Below are positions 24,982 to 33,192 of a DNA stretch of 43,580 nucleotides, piece after piece. Under the pieces are notes generated by a model, which saw nothing but the letters and a program-made list of their open reading frames with translations, was not told the origin of the DNA and did no database searches. The first letter of the stretch is position 1; every line of letters starts with the position of its first letter. The position numbers and the translations under genes are program-made. The stretch comes from a virus, in IMG/VR virus record IMGVR_UViG_3300047384_000356, positions 1 through 43,580 of that record. One strand, written 5' to 3'.

Positions 24982-25825
24982 CTTTGATACTCCATTAGAA
25001 AAACATTCTTGTGGAGAAACTGAAGTTTATATCAAACGAGATGATTTGCTGAACGGGAATATGGACTTACCTCCGTGGGCAAAAATGGAAGGTATTCGTA
25101 GAGTTCTTGAAAACGGTGAGTTGTCTAAAGATAAACCAATCATACATTTATCAGTTCGTGTAAGTTATAGTGGATGGGCATTGGCATATATCGGAAAAGA
25201 ATTAGGATTTAAAATAAAGATTGCTTATCCAGATACAAAAGATTACCCACAAAAAGCACTTGAAAAAATAGAAAGTTTAGGAGCAGAACTTGTTCCAATG
25301 AAACCAAACATTCTCAGCATTGTAATTAGTAGTGTTGCAAATCTTGCTAAAAAAGAAAATTACCAAATGATGCCTTATGCGTTTAATCATATAGATTATA
25401 TAAATTATTTCAAAGAAAGAACGCAGAGCATACTGCAAAAGAAAAACTTCAAGCATTTAGTAATAAACGCAGGAAGTGGAGTCACTCCTTCGGGTATTCT
25501 ACAAGGATTTATGAACTTTGATTCGTTCGGAATTCAATCAGAAGAAAACAAAAAGTATGCTCACTTAATTACAACTGCAAGCAAGTCATCTATTGCAAGT
25601 ATGCTAAAGAAGTGGAATGTGTATGATCGCAACCTAACTCAGATACACGAAACACCTCACGACTTTTTTGATGATATGGATTGGTGCGAAACTCCGTTTC
25701 CTTGTAATGGTAATTGGGATAAAAAGGCATGGATATGGTTAAAAGAAAATGGTTGCAAACTAAACGGAGATATACTATTCTATAATCTTGGTGGTGCTTG
25801 TGCATCACACTTTTGGAGACAATGA
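24968..25825 (+). CDS. PLP-dependent enzyme, tryptophan-synthase-beta fold
   Basis: The 285-residue product resembles the ACC deaminase/D-cysteine desulfhydrase branch of fold type II PLP enzymes. It has TPLEK (8-12), VYIKRDDLL (20-28) and the probable PLP Lys39 in WAKMEGIRR. The phosphate-cup motif is AGSGVTPSG (about 168-176), and it ends in LGGACASHFW. The family acts on amino acids or aminocyclopropane acids. An Arg/Ser substitution (LSVRVSYSGWALA) stands where ACC deaminases have the SNHG-type loop, so the substrate is probably different. It overlaps the oxygenase gene by 14 nt and the methyltransferase gene by 4 nt. Confidence 0.75.
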   Translation: MLSFNFDTPLEKHSCGETEVYIKRDDLLNGNMDLPPWAKMEGIRRVLENGELSKDKPIIHLSVRVSYSGWALAYIGKELGFKIKIAYPDTKDYPQKALEKIESLGAELVPMKPNILSIVISSVANLAKKENYQMMPYAFNHIDYINYFKERTQSILQKKNFKHLVINAGSGVTPSGILQGFMNFDSFGIQSEENKKYAHLITTASKSSIASMLKKWNVYDRNLTQIHETPHDFFDDMDWCETPFPCNGNWDKKAWIWLKENGCKLNGDILFYNLGGACASHFWRQ

Positions 25826-27411
25826 AAAAATACTTTTACGAGAAGAATAACTTAACAGAGTGTAAAGTTAATATTACATTCCACGAACTATTGCTAAAGA
25901 ATGGTGAGGAGTTGGAAAATTGGATTGATGAACTTAGAACTTATATTGTGGACACTTGGGATAATGAAGGCCTTCCACCAAGAACAGGTAAAAACGAAAA
26001 AGATATTATAGCAAACTTTAACAAGTTGCCTGGTTACGATGTTTACAAGTTTCAACATACAGATGAAATGGATGGAACAGATACTATCATAAAAAACTTT
26101 AACAAGTTCGCAACCGTAGTGGATCAGTTTTTTCCAACGATGCTTAAAACCAAAATTGGTTCTAGCAAGCATACATCTTGGAGTGTATATGATTGCTTTG
26201 CTAATCCAGAGAAACGAGAAAGTTTTCACACTTGTATGAGAAGAACGGTTCGGAGAGATTCGTTTTATGCTCACGGAAAAACTATTGGTAAAAATGATTT
26301 TGATGTTCCGTGTCCAACACAAAACGGAGAAGAATGGATTCGTAACTTTGTTAAAGAAAAGCATCTTCATCCGAATAATGACTTTTGGATTATAGAGTTG
26401 TTCACAGAAAAAAACTTTGACTCATATGAACAAAATAGTTTGATGCTTACTGCAAAGCAAATCAGAAAATTATACAAAGAAGGTTTGCTTGAATTAAACA
26501 ACATAAGAAATTTAGAAAGAACTGCAAACTTCGGTGACGATATAGAAAATATAAATGATGTAATTATCGAAGACGAAAAAGAAGTACAATTCAAATTCAG
26601 TATTCGTTACTACAACAAGAACTCAAGAATCTTTCCATCTGCAATGGAAGCATTTAAGTTAGGTCTTAGTCAACCAGCAGTAAACTTTCCTCCGTTGACT
26701 GCAAAATATATATACCAAAAATACACAGACCACATTCAAGATAAAAGTGATCTTCATATATATGATCCAAGTGCAGGATGGGGTGGTCGTATTCTCGGTG
26801 CTATGTCAGTACATGATCGTCAAATTCACTACATCGGAACTGACCCAAACACAGACAATTATATAGACGAACTTGGAAAAAGTCGTTACGAATATCTTGC
26901 GGACTTCTTTAATGACAAAACAAATGGAGGTAATCCATTCTTTGGTCATCGTAACACGTACGATGTTTATCAGAACGGAAGTGAAGAAATTCATAAGAAT
27001 CCAAGTTTTCAAAAATACAAAGGTAAACTTGATTTGGTTTTTACAAGTCCACCATATTTCAATCGTGAGCAGTATTCAGCAGATGATACTCAGAGTTTCA
27101 AAAAGTTTCCAGAGTACGCAGATTGGAGAGACAACTTTCTTCGTCCTACTTTGAAGACGGGTGCCGAGTATTTGAAGAACGATAGATATCTACTTTGGAA
27201 TATCGCAGACATCGCAGACGGAGGCGGATTTATGCCATTAGAAAAAGATAGTCGTGATATTCTTGCGGAATATGGACTTGAGTATGTTGAAACTCTTAAA
27301 ATGCTTATGACAACAATGCGTGGTGTTAAAGCAGAAACGGTTAAGAATTGTTGCAAGATAAACGGAGAGTTGCAAAAGTATGAACCTATCTTTGTATTTT
27401 ACAAGAAGTAA
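25822..27411 (+). CDS. DNA amino-methyltransferase (SPPY type) with N-terminal extension
   Basis: I choose the ATG at 25822 (MKKYFYEKNN), overlapping the upstream stop as ATGA. An in-frame TTG 24 nt earlier is open but less likely. The 529-residue product has an unassigned N-terminal half (about 1-260). Its class I methyltransferase domain has AdoMet motif YDPSAGWGGR (about 313) and catalytic motif TSPPYF (about 407-412). An NPPY/SPPY-type motif means methylation of an exocyclic amino group, N6-adenine or N4-cytosine. It is paralogous to the enzyme at 35600-36817, sharing an almost identical block after SPPYF. It is the last gene of the operon. Confidence 0.85.
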   Translation: MKKYFYEKNNLTECKVNITFHELLLKNGEELENWIDELRTYIVDTWDNEGLPPRTGKNEKDIIANFNKLPGYDVYKFQHTDEMDGTDTIIKNFNKFATVVDQFFPTMLKTKIGSSKHTSWSVYDCFANPEKRESFHTCMRRTVRRDSFYAHGKTIGKNDFDVPCPTQNGEEWIRNFVKEKHLHPNNDFWIIELFTEKNFDSYEQNSLMLTAKQIRKLYKEGLLELNNIRNLERTANFGDDIENINDVIIEDEKEVQFKFSIRYYNKNSRIFPSAMEAFKLGLSQPAVNFPPLTAKYIYQKYTDHIQDKSDLHIYDPSAGWGGRILGAMSVHDRQIHYIGTDPNTDNYIDELGKSRYEYLADFFNDKTNGGNPFFGHRNTYDVYQNGSEEIHKNPSFQKYKGKLDLVFTSPPYFNREQYSADDTQSFKKFPEYADWRDNFLRPTLKTGAEYLKNDRYLLWNIADIADGGGFMPLEKDSRDILAEYGLEYVETLKMLMTTMRGVKAETVKNCCKINGELQKYEPIFVFYKK

Positions 27412-29157
27412 TTAAATAGAACTTGAAAAATCTACTCGGTCTACATCAACTCCGAAAAATTTCATAAGTAGTCTAATTGCTTTTTTACCTTGTGCTACTA
27501 TAAAGTCAAATGCAGCGGATATAGCATCTGACACCCATTTCCATGCTTTTTTCAAAACTTCCATAGTTGAATCTTTAAGTTTCTTGAATCCACCTTTTAC
27601 GTTATCGACACCCCTTTTTAATAAATCAGTTGCATCACTAAAAAAACCTTCACACATCAATAACCTAAGAGAGTTAAACAATTCCATTTCATTTAGATTT
27701 TGGAAATTTTCATTTAATACTTTATTTCCACCATCCACTTTATTAAATGCTTCTTTCATGATTGTAGAAAACGTTGGTATATATTTTACTCCATCCTTTT
27801 CCTCGGCAAGTCGGTTCACGGCAGACTCAGCTGCTTTCTTTGCAGTATCAGCTGCTTTCATAATATTACCACGCAGAGCAATATATGGAGTTGATCCAGA
27901 ACCTGTTTTAAACGAAGCATAAAAGTGACACTTTGATGTCAAATCACTTAATCCTGCTTCGATATCAAAATACTTAGTAACTTTACCAGAGGGAGGATCA
28001 AATTCTACAATCGTATCAGCACGTGAATCAGATGCAGTACCGAACTTAACATCACCCGAAGCAGCCTCAAACACAAATGCTTCTTTTAATTTAGGATTAC
28101 TACTAAACTCTTGATTCAGATTCAACGTAATTACATTTCCTGCCTGTGTTGCATCTTCAACATCTTTTATTTGGTTTTGCATATCTTCAAGTTCTTTTAA
28201 AGCTTGTGGTGATCCATCGTCTTTTAGTTTTTTTACTTTATCTTTGAATGCATCAATCGTTCCTTTATATCCTGATTTGCTTGTATCAAGCACCCCCGTT
28301 TTCAAAGTATTAAAAACTTTTTTTAGTTCTGAACTTTCGTTTTCCCCAAATTTTTGGAAAGCAACCTCAAGTGTAGCAAATGCTTCAATTCTTTTGGCAC
28401 TCATAATTTGAGAACCACCTTTCTTTTTCAATGAAATTCGTTGACCACGATCACCCTTAACATCAGTTTTGGGAGTTTTACTTGGTTTATCTTTTTTACC
28501 TGCATCTGTGAATATTTTTGACCACTCGGAACTAACGGGAGCACCTCCCTTTCCACCTCCAATTTGTTGTAAAGCTCCTATTCCCTCTTTAAGAAATGCG
28601 TCTGCGAGGTTATTTGCCTGATCTCTAAGACCAGCCGAACCCCAAAATCCTTTATCGTTAATGCGTTTCCATTCATCTGCATATTCACCACTTGATAAAT
28701 CTGCATTTTTGTTTTTCTTAAACGCAAGAGCAACTGCAATCATTGCTTCCCAATCTTCACCAGAAGGTTTCTTTGCACCCTTTACGGTTGACAGATCATT
28801 GAATGCTTTTCCTATGTATGCAGGAACTACACCGAACAGTTGATTTATCTTTCCTTTTTTATTACCCCAATCAACCAGATCATCTTTGTTGTTTGCTTTT
28901 AAAAGTTCTGCTTTCATTTGTTTCCACAACTTTTTATCTTTAATCTTTAACTTTTTGTTTTTGTTATCTCTAAGATCATTTGAATCTACTTTTGAAATAA
29001 ACATTTTCTTGTTATCTCTATGAGAATCAATAGTAAACAGAGTTGCCAATCCACCAAGACCACCATTTTTATCAGATGCTTCGTTTAGTAACTCGGCAAA
29101 ATCTGTCGGAATCTCAACCAAAGATGAATTCTTTATATAATGCTCTATAATGTCCAC
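27412..29157 (-). CDS. Large protein of unknown function, possibly virion-associated
   Basis: The 581-residue frame starts with GTG at 29157, and no ATG lies near. The start is preceded at 7 nt by TATATT within TATATTTAT (29165-29170 for the box). The product is Lys/Asp/Gly-rich, with helical segments, a Gly-rich patch (IGGGKGGAPVS) and an amphipathic-to-hydrophobic C-terminus (about 505-575). Short motifs such as LLNEAS and NLNEMELFNSLRLLM are helical. No family is recognised. Size and composition would suit an internal head or ejected protein. It converges on the methyltransferase gene with no gap and no clear terminator. Confidence 0.6.
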   Translation of the reverse strand: MDIIEHYIKNSSLVEIPTDFAELLNEASDKNGGLGGLATLFTIDSHRDNKKMFISKVDSNDLRDNKNKKLKIKDKKLWKQMKAELLKANNKDDLVDWGNKKGKINQLFGVVPAYIGKAFNDLSTVKGAKKPSGEDWEAMIAVALAFKKNKNADLSSGEYADEWKRINDKGFWGSAGLRDQANNLADAFLKEGIGALQQIGGGKGGAPVSSEWSKIFTDAGKKDKPSKTPKTDVKGDRGQRISLKKKGGSQIMSAKRIEAFATLEVAFQKFGENESSELKKVFNTLKTGVLDTSKSGYKGTIDAFKDKVKKLKDDGSPQALKELEDMQNQIKDVEDATQAGNVITLNLNQEFSSNPKLKEAFVFEAASGDVKFGTASDSRADTIVEFDPPSGKVTKYFDIEAGLSDLTSKCHFYASFKTGSGSTPYIALRGNIMKAADTAKKAAESAVNRLAEEKDGVKYIPTFSTIMKEAFNKVDGGNKVLNENFQNLNEMELFNSLRLLMCEGFFSDATDLLKRGVDNVKGGFKKLKDSTMEVLKKAWKWVSDAISAAFDFIVAQGKKAIRLLMKFFGVDVDRVDFSSSI

Positions 29158-29183
29158 GACAATAAATATATATCAAAGTAGAT

Positions 29184-30740
29184 TTATTGTATTCTTTCGG
29201 GATAATCTGTAAATACACCATTTACACCCAACTCACGCAAATATCTAATAGCACGAAGTTCATTCACGGTATATACATATATTTTCATGTTATTTTCATT
29301 ACAATACTCAACGATGGGTGGTGTAATATCTTCTATATACAAATTTACAGAATATATATTTTTTTCAAAGTAGTCTTTCTTAAAATTCTTTATGTCTCTC
29401 AGTATGACATTATCTTCGTGAAATAATTGGGACACATTAATATCGGAATCACTTCGTCTTATCAAATTGACGGTTGCACAACTAAACGAACTTAATACAA
29501 TATCAACATTCCTCCATTGTTTCTTTTTTTGATAATCTCTAACAATAGCAACAATATTAGTTGCAATGCTACTATCCTTAACTTCAATATTAACACTACA
29601 CCTTCCATTTATACAATCAAGTGCTTGTTGTAAAGTAGGAATTCTTTCACAATTAGCATAAATTAATTTATCAAATTCACCTGAATTTAAATCACTCATT
29701 TTTTTATCTACACCAAACATTCTATTTGCAGTGTAATCGTGAAATACGCACAATTTTCTATCAATATACTGAACATCAAATTCAACCATATCGCAATTAT
29801 ATTCAATTGCTTTTTCAAACGCAGAAAGTGTATTTTCCGTACAAGTGCCACTTGCACCACGGTGAGCAATATTAACAAACTTATGCTCTTCTATTTCCGA
29901 AAGAAATTGTTTTATTTTACAAAATACACTACATTCTAATCCTTTGTCGTAAATCGTAAGATGTGTATTTAATTTTGTTGTATATAATTTCTTATATGTT
30001 GACGCAATCTTTCTGAAAGCACGAACACCACTACTATAAAAAACAGTTGGATCGTTATATTCTTGTATTTGAAACACGGGACATAAAATTCTATCTAATA
30101 TAGTTTTAGAAACATTAGACATTTTACGAAGTTCATTTGTTGCCGACAAATTGATTAATGGTTGGTTTAACTCAGGCATTTCACTATGATTTGTAATACA
30201 CTCAAGCATTATTTTTTGTAGATTCAATTTTTTACAAATTTTATTGTAAATCATGACACCTGGTAAAAGTTTATTGAATACATTTTTAACCCCAAACGGG
30301 CAATTAATTAAAACCATACCCGCAAATCTTACATCTTTTAAAGTAGACACATAAGCACCCACACAACCACCAAGTGAAAATCCTATAAAGTAAACTTTAT
30401 CACACTCATTAGAAACTTTTTCATATTTACTTTTTACGTCATCTACCCAATCATTCCAAGTCACTTTTGTAATATTATCAGAATCGTATCCGTGACCACG
30501 CAATTCAACAAGATGAGTATCCCATCCGAAATTTTCAAAAACAAAATCACTAAGAGGGACCATTTGTTCGTGCTTTGATAAAAAACCATGACACAAAATA
30601 ACCCCAACTTTTTGAGTTGAGGTTTTTTTGACCTTCTTTGATGAAATGCTTTTTTGCATTTCATTTTCCATGCACATATCGTTGTGCTTACAACTTATTG
30701 GATATTTACATTTTTTTTGTGTGCATTTTTGTGATACCAT
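29184..30740 (-). CDS. Fusion of alpha/beta-hydrolase and glycerophosphodiester phosphodiesterase
   Basis: The 518-residue product joins two lipid-type enzymes. Residues about 44-285 are an alpha/beta-hydrolase: oxyanion-side HGF (51-53), RGHG (81-84), nucleophile Ser122 in GFSLGG, probable Asp230 and His260. Residues about 288-518 are a GDPD TIM barrel: HRGASG (293-298) with ENTL, metal ligands Glu320 and Asp322 in EFDVQ, and VFHD (332-335). A Cys-rich N-terminus (CTQKKCKYPISC, then C) may bind a metal. Together they could remove an acyl chain and then the headgroup from a glycerophospholipid. There is no signal peptide, so it acts in the cytoplasm. Confidence 0.88.
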   Translation of the reverse strand: MVSQKCTQKKCKYPISCKHNDMCMENEMQKSISSKKVKKTSTQKVGVILCHGFLSKHEQMVPLSDFVFENFGWDTHLVELRGHGYDSDNITKVTWNDWVDDVKSKYEKVSNECDKVYFIGFSLGGCVGAYVSTLKDVRFAGMVLINCPFGVKNVFNKLLPGVMIYNKICKKLNLQKIMLECITNHSEMPELNQPLINLSATNELRKMSNVSKTILDRILCPVFQIQEYNDPTVFYSSGVRAFRKIASTYKKLYTTKLNTHLTIYDKGLECSVFCKIKQFLSEIEEHKFVNIAHRGASGTCTENTLSAFEKAIEYNCDMVEFDVQYIDRKLCVFHDYTANRMFGVDKKMSDLNSGEFDKLIYANCERIPTLQQALDCINGRCSVNIEVKDSSIATNIVAIVRDYQKKKQWRNVDIVLSSFSCATVNLIRRSDSDINVSQLFHEDNVILRDIKNFKKDYFEKNIYSVNLYIEDITPPIVEYCNENNMKIYVYTVNELRAIRYLRELGVNGVFTDYPERIQ

Positions 30741-30748
30741 CCTAATAC

Positions 30749-30777
30749 AATATATATTGGACAGAATTCAAAATCAA
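30749..30777 (-). promoter_or_regulatory. Promoter of the hydrolase-GDPD gene
   Basis: On the minus strand, TTGATT (30772-30777), a 17-bp spacer and TATATT (30749-30754), ending 8 nt before the ATG. The -35 box overlaps the stop of the upstream gene. Confidence 0.5.
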
Positions 30778-31094
30778 TCCCAATTTCCCTGTGCTAGATC
30801 GTAGTTATAGTTTAAATTACTATCCTTTTGATCAATATATTCTTCGTACATCTCATGCTGGCGATATTCAGTCAACTTGTCGTTCATCCTTTTACCCATC
30901 CACATTGCTTCTAATGCCAATTCACGAATAGCACCGAGATTATATGCCTCGTCTTGTGCATTTTGAAATATCAACCTCACTACATTACATACAGTTCTTT
31001 TTTCATCCATATTAGACATAGAAATATCTTTAAGTGATTGTTCTCTATTTGCCTTCGTAAAAGGTTTTCCGTTATATTCTTTTTTATTACCCAT
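30774..31094 (-). CDS. Small charged protein, unknown
   Basis: I place the start at the ATG at 31094 (MGNKKEYNGK), giving 106 residues. The frame stays open further upstream but overlaps the SET-domain gene. The product is charged and helical, with AIRELALEAMWMGKRMNDKL in the middle and an acidic Tyr/Asn-rich end. No family is recognised. The -10-like AATATT lies 10 nt before the start. The next gene downstream has its own promoter, so this may be a single-gene unit. Confidence 0.6.
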   Translation of the reverse strand: MGNKKEYNGKPFTKANREQSLKDISMSNMDEKRTVCNVVRLIFQNAQDEAYNLGAIRELALEAMWMGKRMNDKLTEYRQHEMYEEYIDQKDSNLNYNYDLAQGNWD

Positions 31095-31104
31095 GACAAC
31101 TATA

Positions 31105-31133
31105 AATATTATAAAAACTGACTTTTCTTCCAA
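31105..31133 (-). promoter_or_regulatory. Candidate promoter inside the SET-domain gene
   Basis: On the minus strand, TTGGAA (31128-31133), a 17-bp spacer and AATATT (31105-31110), continuing as AATATTTAT, 10 nt before the ATG at 31094. It lies in the last codons of the SET-domain gene. Confidence 0.35.
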
Positions 31134-31438
31134 CTTTCTGAGTTTTCTATGTTGATACAAATATCTGTGTTTTCATAGAAATTAATTGTTAGTTCATCAC
31201 CACATCTTACTTCCTTAAGTGTGAACATATGCAAATCTTTTCCGACAATTTTATTAACACAATTATTTGTATTACTATGATTTTGGAAATTACCGATTTC
31301 GGTTGCTTCTCCAACAACCACTCGTTCGTTTATTAAACCGATTCCAATGTGACTTAATCCAACATCGGTATTTGCTTTTATATTCTTGGTAGCAATTAAA
31401 CCGTGTCCGTGAATATTAGATTCACTTAATTTATACAT
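31109..31438 (-). CDS. Minimal SET-domain protein
   Basis: The 109-residue product has the SET-domain signatures in order: IHGHGLIATKNI (9-20), the AdoMet/pseudoknot motif GNFQNHSNTNNC (49-60), and GDELTINFYE (80-89). The last corresponds to the GEELTxDY end of the domain. SET proteins transfer methyl groups from AdoMet to lysines of proteins. It is smaller than a full SET domain (about 130 residues), as in other compact viral forms, and lacks post-SET cysteines. The start codon overlaps the stop of the upstream gene (TAATG), so the two are coupled. The target protein is unknown. Confidence 0.75.
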   Translation of the reverse strand: MYKLSESNIHGHGLIATKNIKANTDVGLSHIGIGLINERVVVGEATEIGNFQNHSNTNNCVNKIVGKDLHMFTLKEVRCGDELTINFYENTDICINIENSESWKKSQFL

Positions 31439-32361
31439 TATCTTCCTGCGAAGTCATCCATCTTAAACTTCGTCTTGAACTTTTTATTAATGTCATCAAG
31501 AAACTTTTGAGATTCGGGAGCAGTAACTTCACCCCAATCCAAATCACCATCAAACGTTTCAAGACTTCCGTCACGATTCATAGCAACCGACATAAGATGT
31601 CCGTTGTCAACCATGAACGCAGCCCCATATTTTTCCATAGGAATCATTTTGCTTTTCTTTGCTTCGTTCATATTCAATTTATTTTTTAAATAACCACGAA
31701 CAAGTTCCCGTAATTTAGTTTCTTGTTCTGCAAATACCTTACCACTATATTTATCAGATTTCAATTTATATTTCCTTACTATACTAGATAATGCAGGTGC
31801 GTTGCCTGCAAAGTGTTTATTTGTTTCTTTGAAAAATGCTACAAGTGCATCTTTGCCTTTTAAATCCATTTGACTTTTAAGGGCAGACTTAATAGCATCT
31901 CCACCTTTGATTACTTGCAAACTTACTGGATTAGCATTAGAACCTGTGTTCTTTTTGATTTTGTCTAGCAAACCAGTAACGGTACTACCGATTGCAACAA
32001 TCAAAGTTTTCATTTCAAGGTCTTCTAAATTAGCAGGCAGAATACGAGCATTAAATTTTGCTTCTTTCATTGTATCTTGGAATATCTGCTCTTCCATAGA
32101 ATACATTTTATATGCTCTCCATGTTTCAAATCGTCCGGCATCTTTTCCTTTAACTTCTCCTTTGGTTACCCAAGTAAATCTCATTGAGTTTTCTTCTGGA
32201 TCAAGATCATCATATCTACTTTGTGCATCTTTAAGGTTTTTAAATACTTCTACTCCACTACCGTTACCAGTAATTTTTCCGTTTTTAACACCAACAACTT
32301 GAACAGGCATATTAGGTTTATACCCTTTCCACTCCTCACAAACGATATTTTCGGACTTCAT
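31438..32361 (-). CDS. Protein of unknown function upstream of SET gene
   Basis: I choose the ATG at 32361 (MKSENIVCEE), 307 residues. Upstream of it is TATATT in TATATTTAT (32370-32375 for the box), 8 nt from the start. Extending the frame to 32412 would run through that motif. The product has a mixed alpha/beta N-terminal part (VQVVGVKNGKITGNG), a helical middle, a short basic KKSKMIPMEKYG stretch, and ends KMDDFAGR. No family is recognised. It is coupled to the SET-domain gene, so it could be the partner or substrate of that enzyme. Confidence 0.6.
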   Translation of the reverse strand: MKSENIVCEEWKGYKPNMPVQVVGVKNGKITGNGSGVEVFKNLKDAQSRYDDLDPEENSMRFTWVTKGEVKGKDAGRFETWRAYKMYSMEEQIFQDTMKEAKFNARILPANLEDLEMKTLIVAIGSTVTGLLDKIKKNTGSNANPVSLQVIKGGDAIKSALKSQMDLKGKDALVAFFKETNKHFAGNAPALSSIVRKYKLKSDKYSGKVFAEQETKLRELVRGYLKNKLNMNEAKKSKMIPMEKYGAAFMVDNGHLMSVAMNRDGSLETFDGDLDWGEVTAPESQKFLDDINKKFKTKFKMDDFAGR

Positions 32362-32392
32362 GTATGATAAATATATATCTATAACAAAAAAG

Positions 32393-32578
32393 TTATGGTT
32401 TATAATAAACACTTGCAGTTACCATTAACTGCTTTCCGTCGTATGTTTCGGTTGTAATGTTTCTCCCACTTGAACTAGCAATGATTTTTGTTTTCCCACT
32501 TGCAGAATCTTTTGGTTGCTTTTCTATCGGTAAACGAATGACTACTTCATTTGTTTCTTTATCTATTTCTACTTTCAT
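32393..32578 (-). CDS. Small conserved-type phage protein
   Basis: I choose the ATG at 32578 (MKVEIDKETN), 61 residues. The frame continues upstream only through the tRNA-Ala gene. AGGAAAAT, a good Shine-Dalgarno sequence, lies just before the start and directly follows the tRNA CCA end. The product is beta-rich: VVIRLPIEKQ, SASGKTKIIASSSG, then DGKQLMVTASVYYK. This is a small single-domain pattern seen in many unrelated phages, with no established function. It is probably read from the tRNA operon transcript. Confidence 0.6.
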   Translation of the reverse strand: MKVEIDKETNEVVIRLPIEKQPKDSASGKTKIIASSSGRNITTETYDGKQLMVTASVYYKP

Positions 32579-32595
32579 TTTAATTTTCCTAAAAT

Positions 32596-32671
<76 letters not shown>

Positions 32672-32717
32672 AATGTATTACAATGTATTTATATACATAT
32701 ATACTTATATAAAAAAA

Positions 32718-32808
32718 TGGCGGAGAGAACAGGATTCGAACCTGCGGAAGGATATACTCCTTCAACGGTTTAGCAAACCGTCGCCTTAAGCCACTCAGCC
32801 ATCTCTCC
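32718..32808 (-). tRNA. tRNA-Ser(GCU)
   Basis: The 91-nt class II tRNA has acceptor GGAGAGA / TCTCTCC, anticodon loop TTGCTAA in stem ACGGT/ACCGT, and a long variable arm (GAAGGA..TCCTTC). Its T-loop is TTCGAAT, followed by discriminator G and encoded CCA. It reads AGC/AGU. Confidence 0.95.
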
Positions 32809-32815
32809 TTTAAAA

Positions 32816-32892
32816 TGGCATCCACACGGAGATTCGAACTCCGGTTGCCGGGATGAAAACCCGGTGTCCTGACCTGACTAGACGATGTGGAC
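32816..32892 (-). tRNA. tRNA-Glu(UUC)
   Basis: The 77-nt cloverleaf has acceptor GTCCACA / TGTGGAT (a G-U closes the first pair), anticodon loop TTTTCAT in stem CCGGG/CCCGG, and T-stem CGGAG/CTCCG. Discriminator G and an encoded CCA follow. Confidence 0.95.
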
Positions 32893-32897
32893 ATAAA

Positions 32898-32973
32898 TGG
32901 AGCCACCTGTCGGGATCGAACCGACGACAACCTGATTACAAATCAGGTGCTCTACCAGCTGAGCTAAGGTGGC
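32898..32973 (-). tRNA. tRNA-Thr(UGU)
   Basis: The 76-nt cloverleaf has acceptor GCCACCT / AGGTGGC, D-arm GCTCAGCTGGTAGAGC, and anticodon loop TTTGTAA in stem CCTGA/TCAGG. Discriminator T and an encoded CCA follow. The gap to tRNA-Glu is only 5 nt. Confidence 0.95.
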
Positions 32974-32986
32974 AATAAATTGATTA

Positions 32987-33061
32987 TGGAGCATCGGACA
33001 GGATTCGAACCTGCATGGTAGGGATTTGCAGTCCCTTGCGTCACCATTCCGCCACCGATGC
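32987..33061 (-). tRNA. tRNA-Cys(GCA)
   Basis: The 75-nt cloverleaf has acceptor GCATCGG / CCGATGC, anticodon loop CTGCAAA in stem AGGGA/TCCCT, and T-loop TTCGAAT. Discriminator T and an encoded CCA follow. It is the first tRNA of the cluster. Confidence 0.95.
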
Positions 33062-33154
33062 GTAAAAGAAACACTTGCCCCTCTCGTTATACGGTTTGGA
33101 CACCCCTTATTGGACGTTATGCCTATGTTTCCTACATAGGGAGAATAAACTATG
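33062..33154 (-). ncRNA. Structured leader RNA of the tRNA operon
   Basis: About 93 nt lie between the predicted start and tRNA-Cys. They contain a 7-bp perfect hairpin, CCTATGT-AGGAA-ACATAGG (33122-33140), a small AAAC/GTTT hairpin near the start, and a possible ACGUCC/GGGUGU stem. The hairpin is not followed by a T-run, so it is not a terminator. T4 encodes stable RNAs of unknown role (RNA C and RNA D) in its tRNA cluster, and this may be a comparable RNA or a processing leader. It does not fold as a tRNA by inspection. Confidence 0.35.
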
Positions 33155-33160
33155 GTTTGT

Positions 33161-33189
33161 AATATATTAAAAATTATAATAAATGTCAA
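33161..33189 (-). promoter_or_regulatory. Promoter of the tRNA operon
   Basis: On the minus strand, a perfect -35 TTGACA (33184-33189), a 17-bp spacer and -10 TATATT (33161-33166). It sits directly after the HNH endonuclease gene and upstream of all five tRNAs. It is one of the two strongest consensus matches in the window. Confidence 0.7.
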
Positions 33190-33192
33190 ACA

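Noticed and set aside
27405-27440. Bidirectional terminator between the convergent genes at 27411/27412
   Set aside because: Only a 4-bp CAAG/CTTG pairing with a 16-nt loop is present; too weak to call.
33122-33140. Hairpin CCTATGT/ACATAGG as an intrinsic terminator for the HNH gene
   Set aside because: No T-run follows on either strand; it lies inside the predicted tRNA-operon leader instead.
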